Below are positions 10,871-21,487 of a DNA stretch of 64,000 nt, in pieces. Position 1 is the stretch's first letter. The number at the start of each line of letters is the position of its first letter. Origin of the DNA: Megamerina dolium (lineage: Eukaryota; Arthropoda; Insecta; Diptera; Megamerinidae); NCBI GenBank assembly GCA_963854835.1, contig OY978527.1, positions 33,129,047-33,193,046 of the forward strand, written 5' to 3'. The position numbers and the translations under genes were made by a program. Below the pieces are notes generated by a model that was not told the DNA's origin, did no database searches, and worked only from the letters and a program-made list of their open reading frames with translations.

Positions 10871-12855
10871 TAATTTAAATAGTGGGCGTGGCTCATCTAT
10901 ATCTTGCGAAATTAGTTCTCTGTATAAAAGTAATGTACATTTCAAATTTGGTGGTCACAGACTGCGTAAGTTGTGGCACTTCGGAGTGTGAAATATTTCA
11001 CGATTTTATATGAGAGCTTTATGAAGTGGTTCTACTTTTTTTCGTAAGCTTATGTCTTCCTATAGTGCAAATCTAAATCTGAAATATAGTTGCCTCGCCC
11101 AGTTCAACTTAAGGTAAATTTTAAGCTTGAATTGTGGTGAAACCGAAATCGAAGACTGCTTTCATGTAATCTATTGAAAATAGTGTTTTTTTTAACCAAA
11201 GCATTTCTTTTAATTTGCTTACGTTGTTGCACAATATCCAACCACTGTGTGGCTAGTCGGTTGGTCTGTGAGCTTGATCAGTGGACATCAATGAGGCGGA
11301 AATGTAAAAGTTTCCCAGCAATTGAACACTTTCATCTTGAATGTGAAACAAGCGGTTTGTCACTTAGTTGTTGTTGTTGTTGTTGTTTTTCGCTTAACAT
11401 TATTATTCTTTTTCCATTCCGAACAGTGGATTAATATGTATACGGTATATGTGAGAAAATATACTCGTATGTGATTTTAACTTGCTAAAATTAAATCAAA
11501 GGAAATTTATATATATACATGTATGTATGTGTATGTTTGCGCATTTTCAGCTCATTGCAATATACTTTATGGGTATGTTAACAATAATTTGCTTACTTAT
11601 GGCGAGACAAACAAAACAGGTTGTTGTAGACTATTTAAATGACAAGGGTTGATTAGCGGATACATGTTCAGTATACATAAATATAAAAAACAGAGGTTGC
11701 CAAACTCTTTGAATTACGATCCAAACTCAACTCTGAAGTTGATACTTGAATGATTTTGAAATTATCACAAATGTTAAGTTATACAATATATTTGAAGAGG
11801 AATAAAACTGATTTATATACGTACCACATACATTTCTAAACAAAACAGAAGTAGTTCGCATTTTCTTTAGTTGCAAATTTGAGTGACAACGTCACAGAAA
11901 TTAATTAAAATATTTATTAATTTTGAATTTTGGTTTGGTTTGGAAAATTAAACAAGCATGCATTAGAAATATAAAGTCACTGTGGAAATAGCTTTATACT
12001 GTTTAAGGAGGTACACACATGAGTCCGATTATTTGTATACAGTCCATAAGCCTTACATGACTTAGAAGATTTCATCGGAATCATTTGTGTTTTTTGGCTT
12101 GTTATTAAATGGCTTAGGAACCACTGCTATTCATGTAGATGATAAAATATGTATATAGGTTTTTTGAATTAATAAAAAGGCGTTTGATTACAATAAGTGT
12201 CAAATATTTGATAGTTTGTTCATGTGCTCATCTGACCATTATTTCATATTACCTTTTGAAATTGATTTTTCCTTATAAACTGCCATTGAATGAATAGAGT
12301 AAAGAAGGCATTTTTATTGAATTCAATATATGATTATTTATCATGTAGTACATGATATTTTTTATTATTTTTAAATAGAAAGTATCTAGGAAAGAATTAT
12401 CATTTTTTGGACTTACTTGGGAAGGAATTGGTTGCGGTATGACGCTTATGACGTTTACTAGATTGAAATACATAACGTATTGACAATTCACCAGAATATA
12501 AAAATGCACTATATTCAGTGAAAAGAAATATGGACATGAGTTTAATCTATCTTGCACTTCATGTACTTACAATAGAAAATCACAAGGCAATAGCATTCCA
12601 TCAAGAGGGAATAGTACGAGAATCCAATGTATAAGGGGGACCAGTCATGGTATATTTCAAGTGTTATGCATTTCTGCAATAAGCCAACATAGAGGACTGC
12701 AAACTGTTACAAGCGCAAAGAGTATGAAAATCCTAGGGAGGCTGTGAGAAGGCCAGGTACCGCCAATAAAATAATATTTCCGAAACCTTGCCAAATCTAG
12801 ATTGGATCGCTAAGTAAATGGAAGAATCTCTGTTTAGTATTGTGATGTATTGTGA
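10871..12855. other. Non-coding stretch
   Basis: I recognise no gene. A (GTT)n tract lies at 11366-11389 and AT-rich low-complexity sequence covers 11450-12560. The segment 10870-11100 (gggagctaatttaaatagtgggcgtggctcatc) is a short relic of the GGGCGTGG-containing repeat annotated at 35777. Confidence 0.45.
11366..11389. repeat. (GTT)n microsatellite
   Basis: This is a run of about eight GTT triplets. In this genome (CAA)n tails end some retroposed sequences, so it may be an old retrotransposon tail on the minus strand. Confidence 0.75.
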
Positions 12856-12859
12856 TCTG

Positions 12860-13248
12860 CACTTAATATCCAGATATCGGTAGCCAAGACGAAGAGCATG
12901 GCATTATCTAAACAGCCGCTCAGGTGCAAGCTCGCGGTATATGGAAAGAGTATTGAGCAGGCTATGGAATTCTGCTACTTGGGTACGATGAATAAAAAAA
13001 AAATAAAGCAGCTCGAATCTCTGGATGATTACGCGATGTAATATGGCGAAATAAACATCTAAGCTTAAAAGGCAAAATACGAATTTATAAAACATGCGTT
13101 CGACCAGTACTCACTTTTGCCGTGGAAATCCGAGCAGATACAACTACAACACAACAAGCAATGAACAAGGTTGAGATGGCAACATTGCGATCAATCACAA
13201 TGCGAAACGAAGATATTAGAGAGATATGCAACACATTGTTAGATGAAG
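12860..13248 (+). pseudogene. LINE C-terminal fragment (RTE-like), first part of a chimera
   Basis: Translation gives AKTKSMALSKQPLRCKLAV, then AMEFCYLGTMN, then in another frame KTCVRPVLTFAVE and ADTTTTQQ..NKVEMATLRSI. This is the order seen after the catalytic site in LINE reverse transcriptases: thumb, YLG motif, and an RPVLTY..E segment. Stops and frameshifts are numerous. The homology breaks off at about 13248, where sequence from a different LINE begins. Confidence 0.75.
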
Positions 13249-13745
13249 CGGGCGGGATGAGAGCTCTTGTGTTACTACTAGGAAAGTCTGGGCAACTCTT
13301 GAAAATAGAAGAACAGTGAACGATCACTGTTGTCAATGAGTAGGAAACCTATAAATTACGTAGTTGCCGTACTCACGGGCCAATGGCTTGTGGGTAGGAA
13401 TGCTACCAGGCTTGGTTTATCGAACAAAGATTTTTGTCGTAGCTGTCAGGACGAGAAAGAGAAGGAAACTGTTTACCACTTCCTCTGTAGATGCCCCGCC
13501 TTGGCACGCAGAAGGTACATCTTATTGGAGAGTGCCTTTTTACAGATACCACTGAGCTAGCACCCATGGATGTTAGGGACATTGCTCTATTCATTAGGTA
13601 ATCCCAATGGTTCCGTTTAACAGAGGGAGCAGGATAGAAAGCCTCAATGATGCACGGTAACACAATGCGCCAATTTTTGGTCCAAGTGCACCACACTGTG
13701 GGGGATGGAGCTGAAGGCGAAGAAGGGAGGGGAGAAATCACGTGC
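13249..13745 (+). pseudogene. RNase-H-class LINE 3' fragment, second part of a chimera
   Basis: From about 13252 the sequence is nearly the same as 61916-62250: the ggatgagagctcttgtg segment, the NRKPINYVVAVLTGQWLVG segment, and the terminal zinc-knuckle FCRSCQDEKEKETVYHFLCRC followed by PALARRR and MDVRDIALFIR. The Cys/His motif is typical of the C-terminal end of LINE ORF2. The 3' untranslated part extends to about 13745. Frameshifts and stops make it non-functional. The abrupt switch from the preceding LINE suggests a nested insertion or template jumping. Confidence 0.8.
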
Positions 13746-13990
13746 TACGTATGCCCTACAATAGGTTGGCTAAATATGTAATGACGGGAAAACCAATGAG
13801 TACGAGACCACCTGGACGCCCTCCCAAACGCTGGAATGAGTGTTGAACAACCAGCTCTACCGATAATTAATATTTTTTTACATATAACCCGAACAAATTG
13901 TATCTTTTGAATAAACGTTTTTTAAAAACAAGAATTAATCCTATAATAAAGAAGAAAAAGAAGAAGAAGAGTATTGTGAAGTCTGCACGA
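13746..13990 (+). pseudogene. LINE 3' end with AAG-rich tail
   Basis: The short motif TRPPGRPPKRWNE at about 13800-13840 is the extreme C-terminus of many RTE-like LINE proteins. A 3' untranslated region and a tail of aataaagaagaaaaagaagaagaag (13948-13972) follow. The same style of tail ends the LINE at 28480. This is probably the resumption of the outer LINE that begins at 12860. Confidence 0.6.
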
Positions 13991-14197
13991 CAGTACCTAA
14001 TAAATGTAAGTCAGCTAGAGTAAGGCAACTCGACTCAATTGTCTAAGTTTGACATCAAATAACTTAATAATTTTCAGCGAGAAGTTTCAATTTCGCTTGT
14101 ATTAAATTTTGTGTCACTATTTATACGCTTCCAATATTTTCAATATTCCAATCTTTGATCCAGATCAATCAGCACATGGTTCGATGTGATGCTCATT

Positions 14198-14347
14198 GCT
14201 TCCCAAGAATGGACGGGTCTACGTCCCGGAAGCACTCGACCACGTGGTCGACCAAGGTCCATTAAACACAGCAGAATACGGAAATGCTTTGTACGGGAAC
14301 AAAACAAAGCATTTCCGTATTCTTGCTGCTACAACAACAACAACAAC
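14198..14347 (+). mobile_element. 150-bp retroposed insertion with 14-bp target duplication and (CAA)n tail
   Basis: A perfect 14-bp direct repeat (14184-14197 and 14348-14361, atgtgatgctcatt) brackets 150 bp that end in tgctgctacaacaacaacaac. A target duplication of this length with a simple 3' tail is the signature of LINE-mediated insertion. Inside are a perfect 20-bp inverted repeat (14273-14292 with 14304-14323, 11-nt loop) and a 16-bp palindrome (14236-14251). The inverted repeat suggests 5' inversion by twin priming. The source element is not identified. Confidence 0.75.
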
Positions 14348-14719
14348 ATGTGATGCTCATTAGATTTCATTTAAATCATTTGATCATACGTACATATGAT
14401 ACAAATCACCGTGTTTGGTGTATTGCATTTAGTTTGGCGCCACTCACATATCATATCAATAATTCATTATTTCTTAAGTGATTCGTAAGCAATGTGTTGC
14501 GGCATTTGGTGACAAAACGAAATGTAAACAAAACGTAGATATGTAGTGTATGCACATATGTACTGTGACTCACAAAACCGATCACGATATAAGAGCAAGC
14601 CAATTTAAGCTCGTTGTATAGAAGAAAGCGCAGCAAAATTGAGAAGCTTGATTTGTTGTTTTAATGCTTATAACCTTAAGTAACGGAGGGTAAAACGGTT
14701 TTGTAGTTGTTGCCTTTAG

Positions 14720-15415
14720 TCCCTTTTATTAAATTTTTTCTTTGACTTTAAATGAAGCGATCACTCTTGTAAGTTTCCCTACAAACTCGGGCAAGTGGAA
14801 CTGATGAATAGTTTAATATTTGGTGTATCCAACTTTTGCTTTCCAAACCGCCTGTATACACGTAGACATGCTGTCTACTTAATTTTGACACATTTCGGGT
14901 GAAATATTCTGCCAAACGATACGCACTTTCCCCCAAAGCTGTTCTACGTTCCAGCTATCCCCTGCGATCGATCTTTTTAGGATGCCTGAGATATGTTCTA
15001 AAGGGTTTAGATCAGGGGATTGCGGGGGCCAATCCAAGACAACAAAATTATTCCCTGACAGACAAGGCTTAGTCACCCTCGCGGTGTGCTTCGGATCATT
15101 GGAAGACAATGTCCGAAGCAATTACCTCCAACTTCTCCATGGAACCAACCAGCTCGGATATCAAAATATCAATGTACGACGACGCCGTCATACTTCCGAC
15201 AATTCTGTAAATATTTCCAATGCCTTTCGTCATCATACAGCCCCACACCATGATGGAACCACCGCCAAACTTCAATGTTGGTTTAACGTTATGAGGCTGT
15301 AGCGCTTTTCCTGGTGTTTTCCAAACCCATTCTCAGCCGTCGGAGCCCAGACGGGATTCATCTGACCATATCACCTTGGCCCAGTCCTCTGAAGTCTATT
15401 GAGAATAGGTTTTGG
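14720..15415 (-). pseudogene. Tc1-like transposase remnant
   Basis: The minus-strand frame 15121-14879 reads NDPKHTARV, then LDWPPQSPDLNPLEHISGILKR, the second catalytic Asp and the third acidic residue of a Tc1-like (DD34E) transposase. Upstream on the minus strand, 15290-15180 holds the FGGGSIMVWGCMTKG segment. Downstream, 14880-14740 holds a KVGYTKY-type C-terminus. Frameshifts interrupt the reading frame, and no terminal repeats were identified. Confidence 0.8.
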
Positions 15416-15423
15416 TGAAATTA

Positions 15424-15501
15424 AAACGAAGTTAAACCAATAATGAAGTTTGGCGGTGGTTCCATAAAGGTGTGGCGCTGTATGATGACGAAAGGCGAGA
15501 A
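15424..15501 (+). pseudogene. Tc1-like fragment in opposite orientation
   Basis: The plus strand reads MKFGGGSIKVWRCMMTKGEN, the same transposase segment that lies on the minus strand at 15215-15290. The two copies form an inverted repeat of about 70 bp separated by roughly 140 bp. No further Tc1 sequence follows, so this is an isolated inverted duplication. Confidence 0.75.
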
Positions 15502-16421
15502 TACGAGAAGACTTATAATTTCAGTTTGAAACTATATTTGGTGTCAAAAAAGAATGGTATCCATGGTAAGGATAATTTTCTGGAAGCCTTCGGTTCTTGA
15601 TACATTGAAGAAAAAACTTATTTTCTGTGGTGAAAAAAAAAACAACACTTATTGACTTTGCTCCCTAAATCTTTGAATGAGGAAAATATCAATTTGAAAG
15701 CAGTTATAGTGGATATATAAGAAGTTTCACCTGGAATATTTTAGGGTAAGTTATTGAGCAGTGTCGTAAAAAAAAGAACTGAGTTTATGTACCAATACTA
15801 AATACAGGTTGATTAAAAAGTTATTGAAAGCAAAAATGAAAGAATGTGAATTTTTAAACAAAATAAATTTTTGTATTGAATATAATCTTCTTCAACTTCA
15901 CTACACTTACTAAACATATAAAATGCTGACCCTTGATCATCGCACAGTTCTTCGAAAGGTTAAACATTGGAGTTTCGTTGATTTTCATATTCAAAGGCAA
16001 CTTGAGTTCCCAACGAGCTGCTCGACTGCCTTCCAACAATGTACCTGCAATTCTTGATGAAACTAAAACGTTTAAAAATCGATTTGTATTGTTTTGTAAA
16101 GTTCCTCCTCACATTTTCTTTAGCAAAAGGTTTCTTAAATAAGTGTTCTTTTAATTCTGATTTAGATATTTTTATTTGTTCAATAACAGAATTTCATACA
16201 CAAAATTCAAAACTATGTCGTAACAGAAATCCTACTTCTCATTAATAAGTCCTCTTAAAGGTACTATATACACACCCACGAAGTGATGTCATTGTGAGAC
16301 TAATAAGTTACCAATTCCAAACCGTACACGAAGGTATGTACTGTAACCCTGCACGAGTGATCACGGTACATATATTCATTTTTACGATACAGTGGTAGCT
16401 TAAGGTATTTATTTTTTATCT
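15502..16421. other. Unassigned stretch
   Basis: Open frames at 15854-16245 read on both strands, but none shows a recognisable domain. The plus-strand frame 15933-16142 has a RLNIGVSLIFIF-type hydrophobic segment that could be a decayed LINE tail, but this is too weak to call. Confidence 0.3.
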
Positions 16422-16736
16422 AAAAAAAAATAAATAAATATGTGGCACTTATTTTGGACAGTATTAGAAAGGATCTACTTATTTTAGCCGGTTCCAAACG
16501 GCAGAATTTTTGCGACATCACTTTTTCTGAGCTTTGTTGCAGAGTTCTTTTAGAAGCTTGTCCATGGTAAATGGTTACTGTCGGAAGAATTGCCAATTGT
16601 TTGCCGACAGGTGAGTACTGTTCGAAAGAAAAATCTTTTCGATATCATATTTGTTATGCTTATGTTATATTATGATTGAACCCACGACCTACAGATCAGA
16701 AGGCCAACACACTAACCACTGAGCCACGGCACCCAC
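16422..16736 (-). repeat. tRNA-derived SINE with internal deletion (copy C)
   Basis: The tRNA-like head ends at about 16734. The body is as in the other copies, but it lacks the AAAGCCCCAAAGGGCTCATTGG block near the 3' end: gtggcactt is joined directly to attttggacag. The target duplication is short (TTTATCT at about 16415-16421 and 16737-16743). It lies 34 bp from the next copy in the same orientation. Confidence 0.85.
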
Positions 16737-16770
16737 TTTATCTATTATCACTATTATCACTATTTATATA

Positions 16771-17130
16771 AAAAAAAAATAAATATGTGGCACTTAAAGC
16801 CCCAAAGGGCTCATTGGCCGAGCTTCTCTTCCATTACTGTTGTGCGTCTTAAATTTTGGACAGTATTAGAATGGACCTACTTATTTTAGCCGGTTCCGAA
16901 CGGCAGAACACTTGTGACATCACTTTTCCTGAGCTTTGTCACAGAGTTCTTATTAGCAGCTTTTTCATGGCAAGTTGTTAATGGCGGAAGAATTGCCAAT
17001 TGCTTGCCGACAGGTGGGTACCGTTCGAAAGAAAAATCTTTTCGATATTAAATTTGTTATGCATCAGCCGGGTATTGAACCACGACCTACAGATCAGAAG
17101 GGAACACACTAACCACTGAGCTACGGCACC
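16771..17130 (-). repeat. tRNA-derived SINE, full-length (copy D)
   Basis: This is a complete copy with an A/T tail at its left end, the body and the tRNA-like head at its right end. It is bracketed by a perfect 11-bp target duplication CTATTTATATA (16760-16770 and 17131-17141). Proximity to copy C in the same orientation suggests repeated use of the same TA-rich target region. Confidence 0.9.
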
Positions 17131-17141
17131 CTATTTATATA

Positions 17142-17620
17142 CTCATTTATAAACAATTACCACTAAATCGTGATTACTATTCATTTCATCATAGTCACTA
17201 ATTTGCATTAGTGTTGCCAATACACCTTTTCACACAAATTGCCAAAAATCTTTTGATATCAAAAAGATTTTTGCATAGTTTAATAATTTTATTAAAGATA
17301 AAAATTTTAAATTCTGTTTTAGAAAACAAAAATTAGCTGGTTCCTTCTGGAGGCAAAGGAGTCAAGAAGACCTTTTTAGGATTAAAGGGGAAGGTTCGCA
17401 GATGATTACCCGCAGTACCTGTTTCAGGATTACTGTGGAGCAAGAACTCTTGATGAAGCGCACCGTAGCTGGATCTGCTTCAAAAGAACCACTCGGCGGT
17501 GTGATGACCGAAATTTAATCAGATTACCCCACGTCTCGAAATTGGCGAAGAGTCTAAAAAACCTCAATAATTGCCATGCTATTAGTTTATGAGAATGAGC
17601 TCTGATTACGTTCTAATTTT
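17142..17620. other. Unassigned stretch
   Basis: I see no gene. The segment 17335-17560 is less AT-rich than its surroundings and could be part of an unrecognised element, because it directly precedes a tRNA-like SINE head. Confidence 0.3.
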
Positions 17621-17625
17621 TCTTT

Positions 17626-17692
17626 GGCCGGGAATTGAACCTCTGACCTACTGCTCAGAGTGCCAACATACTAACCACTGAGCAACAAGAGT
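17626..17692 (-). repeat. tRNA-like SINE head fragment
   Basis: The minus strand reads gctcagtggttagtatgttgg and then a B-box-like gaggttcaattcc. It is the same type of head as in the SINE copies, but the body beyond it differs. It may belong to a second SINE family whose body is the 17335-17620 segment. Confidence 0.6.
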
Positions 17693-18346
17693 GATACAAT
17701 ATCATTTCGCCTTCAATGAACTTAAATATTGTCACTTCGACTCACTCGTATTTATAATTTTCACAGGATAGCTTTTGTTCATGGATAAGAGAGGGCTAAA
17801 CGAAGTCAACGAATATGACAGACTCTGTATTCGTTTTTCTTCTCTTCGACATAGATTCGAGATTGTCAAAGAGTACAAACAATTAATGCCAAACGATTAC
17901 AACTTGTCTTTACTAGGAAAAATTCACTGTTGTGTATTTGTATTCATCCGAATCGTGCGACGATGTGTACCTGATTATATTTTTACTTACTCGTGCAGGG
18001 CTCTAACATGTACAAACTCCAGTGCCATACATTTTGCGTTGAATTAGTGTTTGAAATAATATTTGCGATACTTTGTCTTACGCTTTGGCACGTATATATG
18101 TATGGTATTCGAAACTATAGGTATATGGATGGAAATCTATATGAATCGAATTGTTGTCCTCCAATATTTTCACATACTTTCATGTACGTCCGCACACATA
18201 TTCCGCCTCTCTCTCACTCTCTTCCACAGAATCTTTGGCATACGCATCGACTTTTGAGCTGAATACAAACACGTCTTAGCATCAGTTCGTTACAATTTTA
18301 CCAAGTGCCATGCAAAACGATGGAGTTGGAAAGCCACAGCTTGACT

Positions 18347-18367
18347 ATGATGATGATGATGATGATG
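18347..18367. repeat. (GAT)n microsatellite
   Basis: These are seven tandem GAT triplets, and nothing more is seen. Confidence 0.8.
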
Positions 18368-18796
18368 GTTAAGGAAAATGCATGGCAATTGTCATTTCGT
18401 GCAAACATGAGAAAAATGTCCTCAACAATTGCGACAAATCGTTGCGCCATCGTACCATCATTGATACCTAGCCCCCAGATGCTAGATGGTACATGAACGC
18501 CTCGTGGTCATCATTCGCCCATTTTCGAAGACTCTTTAATTGCAGTGATGGCGACTCCTCCACAACTGTACAGCATACTGGTAGCAGCGTGCCACTAGAG
18601 TTCAACACATATGCACACATGAAAAGTGGGAATGTGGTGTTCCTCAAAAAAGGTGACCGGGGAAATTGTTGTAGGATGTGACAATATTGCTTTTGATTTA
18701 TGATGCCATAAATTCATTTTTGTTTTTCTCTCACATTACTATGTGTACTTGTATGTATACGGAATGGTTCGTCTGTCCAAGGAAGAGACAGCAATA

Positions 18797-18823
18797 TGTG
18801 TGTGGGTGTGTGTGTGTGTGTGT
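18797..18823. repeat. (TG)n microsatellite
   Basis: This is a TG tract with one GG interruption. Confidence 0.8.
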
Positions 18824-19147
18824 ATTGTGCGGTAATCGGAAAGCTGTTGTGCCCTGTCGAAACGGATCCAATGTCGTTGGCAATAAGTGAGCAAGTGTTG
18901 TGTAAGGTGCAAGTTGGATGATGGCGGATCCTGCGACGGTATGGTGCATGCATATTTATGTGTGCAATGGTTGTTACTATTGGATTAAAAGATAGCAACT
19001 ACGAGTATATGTAGAATAGAAAGTGATCGAGTGTGAGAGGCAGAGTTCTTTCTAATACTTACTAGTTGTACTTTGTCGCAATGACAATGACCAAATGACA
19101 TCTTTACATTTTTACATTTTCGATTCTACGTCTCACTCATATGAGAT

Positions 19148-19170
19148 TGTGTGTGTGTGTGTGTGTGTGT
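19148..19170. repeat. (TG)n microsatellite
   Basis: This is an uninterrupted TG tract of about eleven units. Confidence 0.85.
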
Positions 19171-20334
19171 AGTGCAAGTCAACTCTACGCCTGCTTGCAA
19201 TTCAACCTTAACAAATTTGTTTGCACTTTATGCCACAGCCACATTCAGCACATAGTATAATATGAGTATGGCTTATCTAACCAGCTCACCACTGCTCTTC
19301 AACATTTTCCTTTATTCCTATTTACTTGTATTGATGACATTGTTGGTAATCGAGTATTGACGATGCTTTGGTTGTTCGTGCGTACAAAATCTCATAGTGT
19401 TCGCATGGAAAAGGTGAAAAATACACTTAGTCACCAACAACCTACTTTGAAAGATGAGTGGCTGCATGTGTGTGTGTGTGAGTGAGTGTGTCTATAGTGG
19501 TCATATGAGATTTCATCACTAATGCATACACTCTACTATCGATTCCCATACATGTGCATGTGTGTTTGAGTATTTGAATACATTGGTGAAGCTATTACAC
19601 GCAATTTGGTTGCAATTCCTTCTGCCATCTACAAGTGTGTGTGTGTGGATTACTTGTAATGTGAAATTGTTACAGGCATCATCTAATGGTGATGTGCAGA
19701 CAATGACATTGTAGACAGTTATTGTGATTATTTTGTAAAACGACACAGCAAGTTGACAATTTGTTGGTAAAGACAGCGATAATTTCACAAACATTATCTC
19801 ATATTAAAGAGAATGATAAAAATTGCATAAAATGAATTTCAAACAGGTGATCTACTACAGGTTATAACATATTCACATGTTGACTAGAGTGGATCAATGA
19901 AAAAATTCCAAATGCCCACCTCTTAATTGATATCTTACCTTGAGAGCATCTTGGTACCATTAACATTGTTTTATGGTTTGTGCAGTGACTGAGGGTTAGC
20001 ATTTTACCCTTTAAATTTAATTTTTTTGCTAGTATAATCGATTCTCTGGGATCATCAAATTTGATATTTAACATGACAAATTTCAATAGTGATCAGCAGC
20101 TTTATTGCTTCGTTTATTCGTTTAATTTATTATTTTGGCAAACAGTTTCTTACTTTAGATAAACTGTTATTATTATTATTTTCTATTTTTCGAACCAAAT
20201 ATACAAAATCGATCTCAAATATATTTATTTAAACTTTAATTTCACAATACTCAAATGCACAAATATAGAAACTATTTGACATTTCTCACTATAAAAACTG
20301 CCACAGTGGCGGATAAAACAACTAAAAATTACTA

Positions 20335-20712
20335 TACAGTCGACCGCGGCCATCCGAATTATACCTGTAGATACAATACAATATATAAAAAAAGTTGACT
20401 CGCATATCCACCTTCTTATTTTATTTCCACTACTTTGTATGGGAGCTACATTAAAAAGTAGGTGTGGCTCATCAATTTTTGATAAGCCTCGGGCATAGGT
20501 TACACATGCCAAATTTCGTCAAAACAGTTCAATATTTGCTCAAGTTATCGTACGTATCAGTCATGTGGCAGACAGACGGACGGACAAACATCGTTAAATC
20601 GAAAAATTTAGGATTATATATACTTTTCTATACCTCCGAAGATTCCTTCAAGTGATTACAAACATCTAAAAGAAATAATTATACCCTGCATATCCATATG
20701 CTGGGCATAAAA
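20335..20712 (+). repeat. Diverged copy of the long GGGCGTGG-type interspersed repeat
   Basis: It begins with cagtcgaccgcggcc and a TATACCTG segment. It passes through atgggagctacattaaaaagtaggtgtggctcatc and tcaatatttgctcaagttatcg, then a run of CAGACGGACGGAC units, cgttaaatcgaaaaattta and ctccgaagattccttcaagtg, and ends with a TACCCTGCATAT...ATGCTGGGCATAA hairpin. The same blocks occur in the same order in the copy at 35777-36692, but the middle is deleted here. No coding capacity is seen. Confidence 0.75.
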
Positions 20713-20894
20713 ATCATGCGAAGAGTTTAGTGTTGCTGTTGTTGAAATGGCTGCTTTCTTCTGGAAGACATAATTTGTGACTAGCACCGTTTTATTACCA
20801 CGTATACTCGTTGAGTGCTTGTTAAGTGTTGTATTTTACTATATTGGGGCAGTTGAAACTAGACAAAGTTTCTAGGTTCCCATCTGTTAAAGTG

Positions 20895-21487
20895 CTACAC
20901 CCATTTTGTGAGATCCAGGAATAACAATATTCTTTTAATCTCTATTTCTGAGATTTCAGAAATGTAGTGTAGTGAGAGGCTTTCTGATTCATTTTCATCC
21001 TGGCAGGTGCGACAGAATGCATTGAAGGGAAGATTCTTTCTGCATGTTTTCCTACCTTCCAATGGCCCGTCAGAACCGCAGTAATGCGTGTGATGTTTGG
21101 ACGAGAACAATGTCATGTCTGTCTTGACACGGTGCAATTTGTCAACCGCTTCCACCTCTGTTCCGCAATGGAACAGTAATTAGAAGCTATGACACTTTTT
21201 ATTTTACTGAACGGATTTGCGACTGTTTCCGCATTGCATTGTATTACTAGTTTTGAAGATATTGTCTTAGGATCTAGGGCTTTGATAGCAGCTTGAGTGT
21301 CTGTAAATATAGCTATCTTCGACCATGAGACTATGTCACTTGAAAGGAATATACATGCCTCCTTCGTGGCCAGCATTTCTGCATGAAGACGTAATGATTT
21401 GGACGCTTGAAGAGGCCCCGAATATATACCCGCCCCTACCCCGCAGTTTAGTGAATCAGAATAGTATTTTCCCCTAACCTCTAACAA
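20895..21487 (-). pseudogene. RNase-H-class LINE remnant (RNase H plus zinc knuckle)
   Basis: Minus-strand frame 21487-21113 reads a degenerate RNase H domain with the FTDTQAAIKAL motif and an LHAEMLATKEA motif (catalytic Asp and Glu). Frame 21155-20895 continues with the C-terminal FNAFCRTCQDENESE motif, part of the terminal Cys/His knuckle. The N-terminal TDGS motif and the reverse transcriptase are missing. It resembles the better copy at 61334-62250 but is more diverged. Confidence 0.8.

Larger units (their letters stand above)
17693..20334. other. Non-coding stretch rich in TG repeats
   Basis: No gene is supported. Simple repeats are (GAT)n at 18347-18367, (TG)n at 18797-18823 and 19148-19170, and several short TG runs between 19460 and 19650. 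The open frame at 17775-18047 (begins MDKRGLNEVNEYDRL on a longer frame) has no recognisable domain. The spacing and composition would suit a large intron. Confidence 0.4.

Noticed and set aside
17775..18047. Small protein beginning near MDKRGLNEVNEYDRL
   Set aside because: The first part looks protein-like, but the rest is hydrophobic noise; no homology is recognisable and no splice site clearly ends it.
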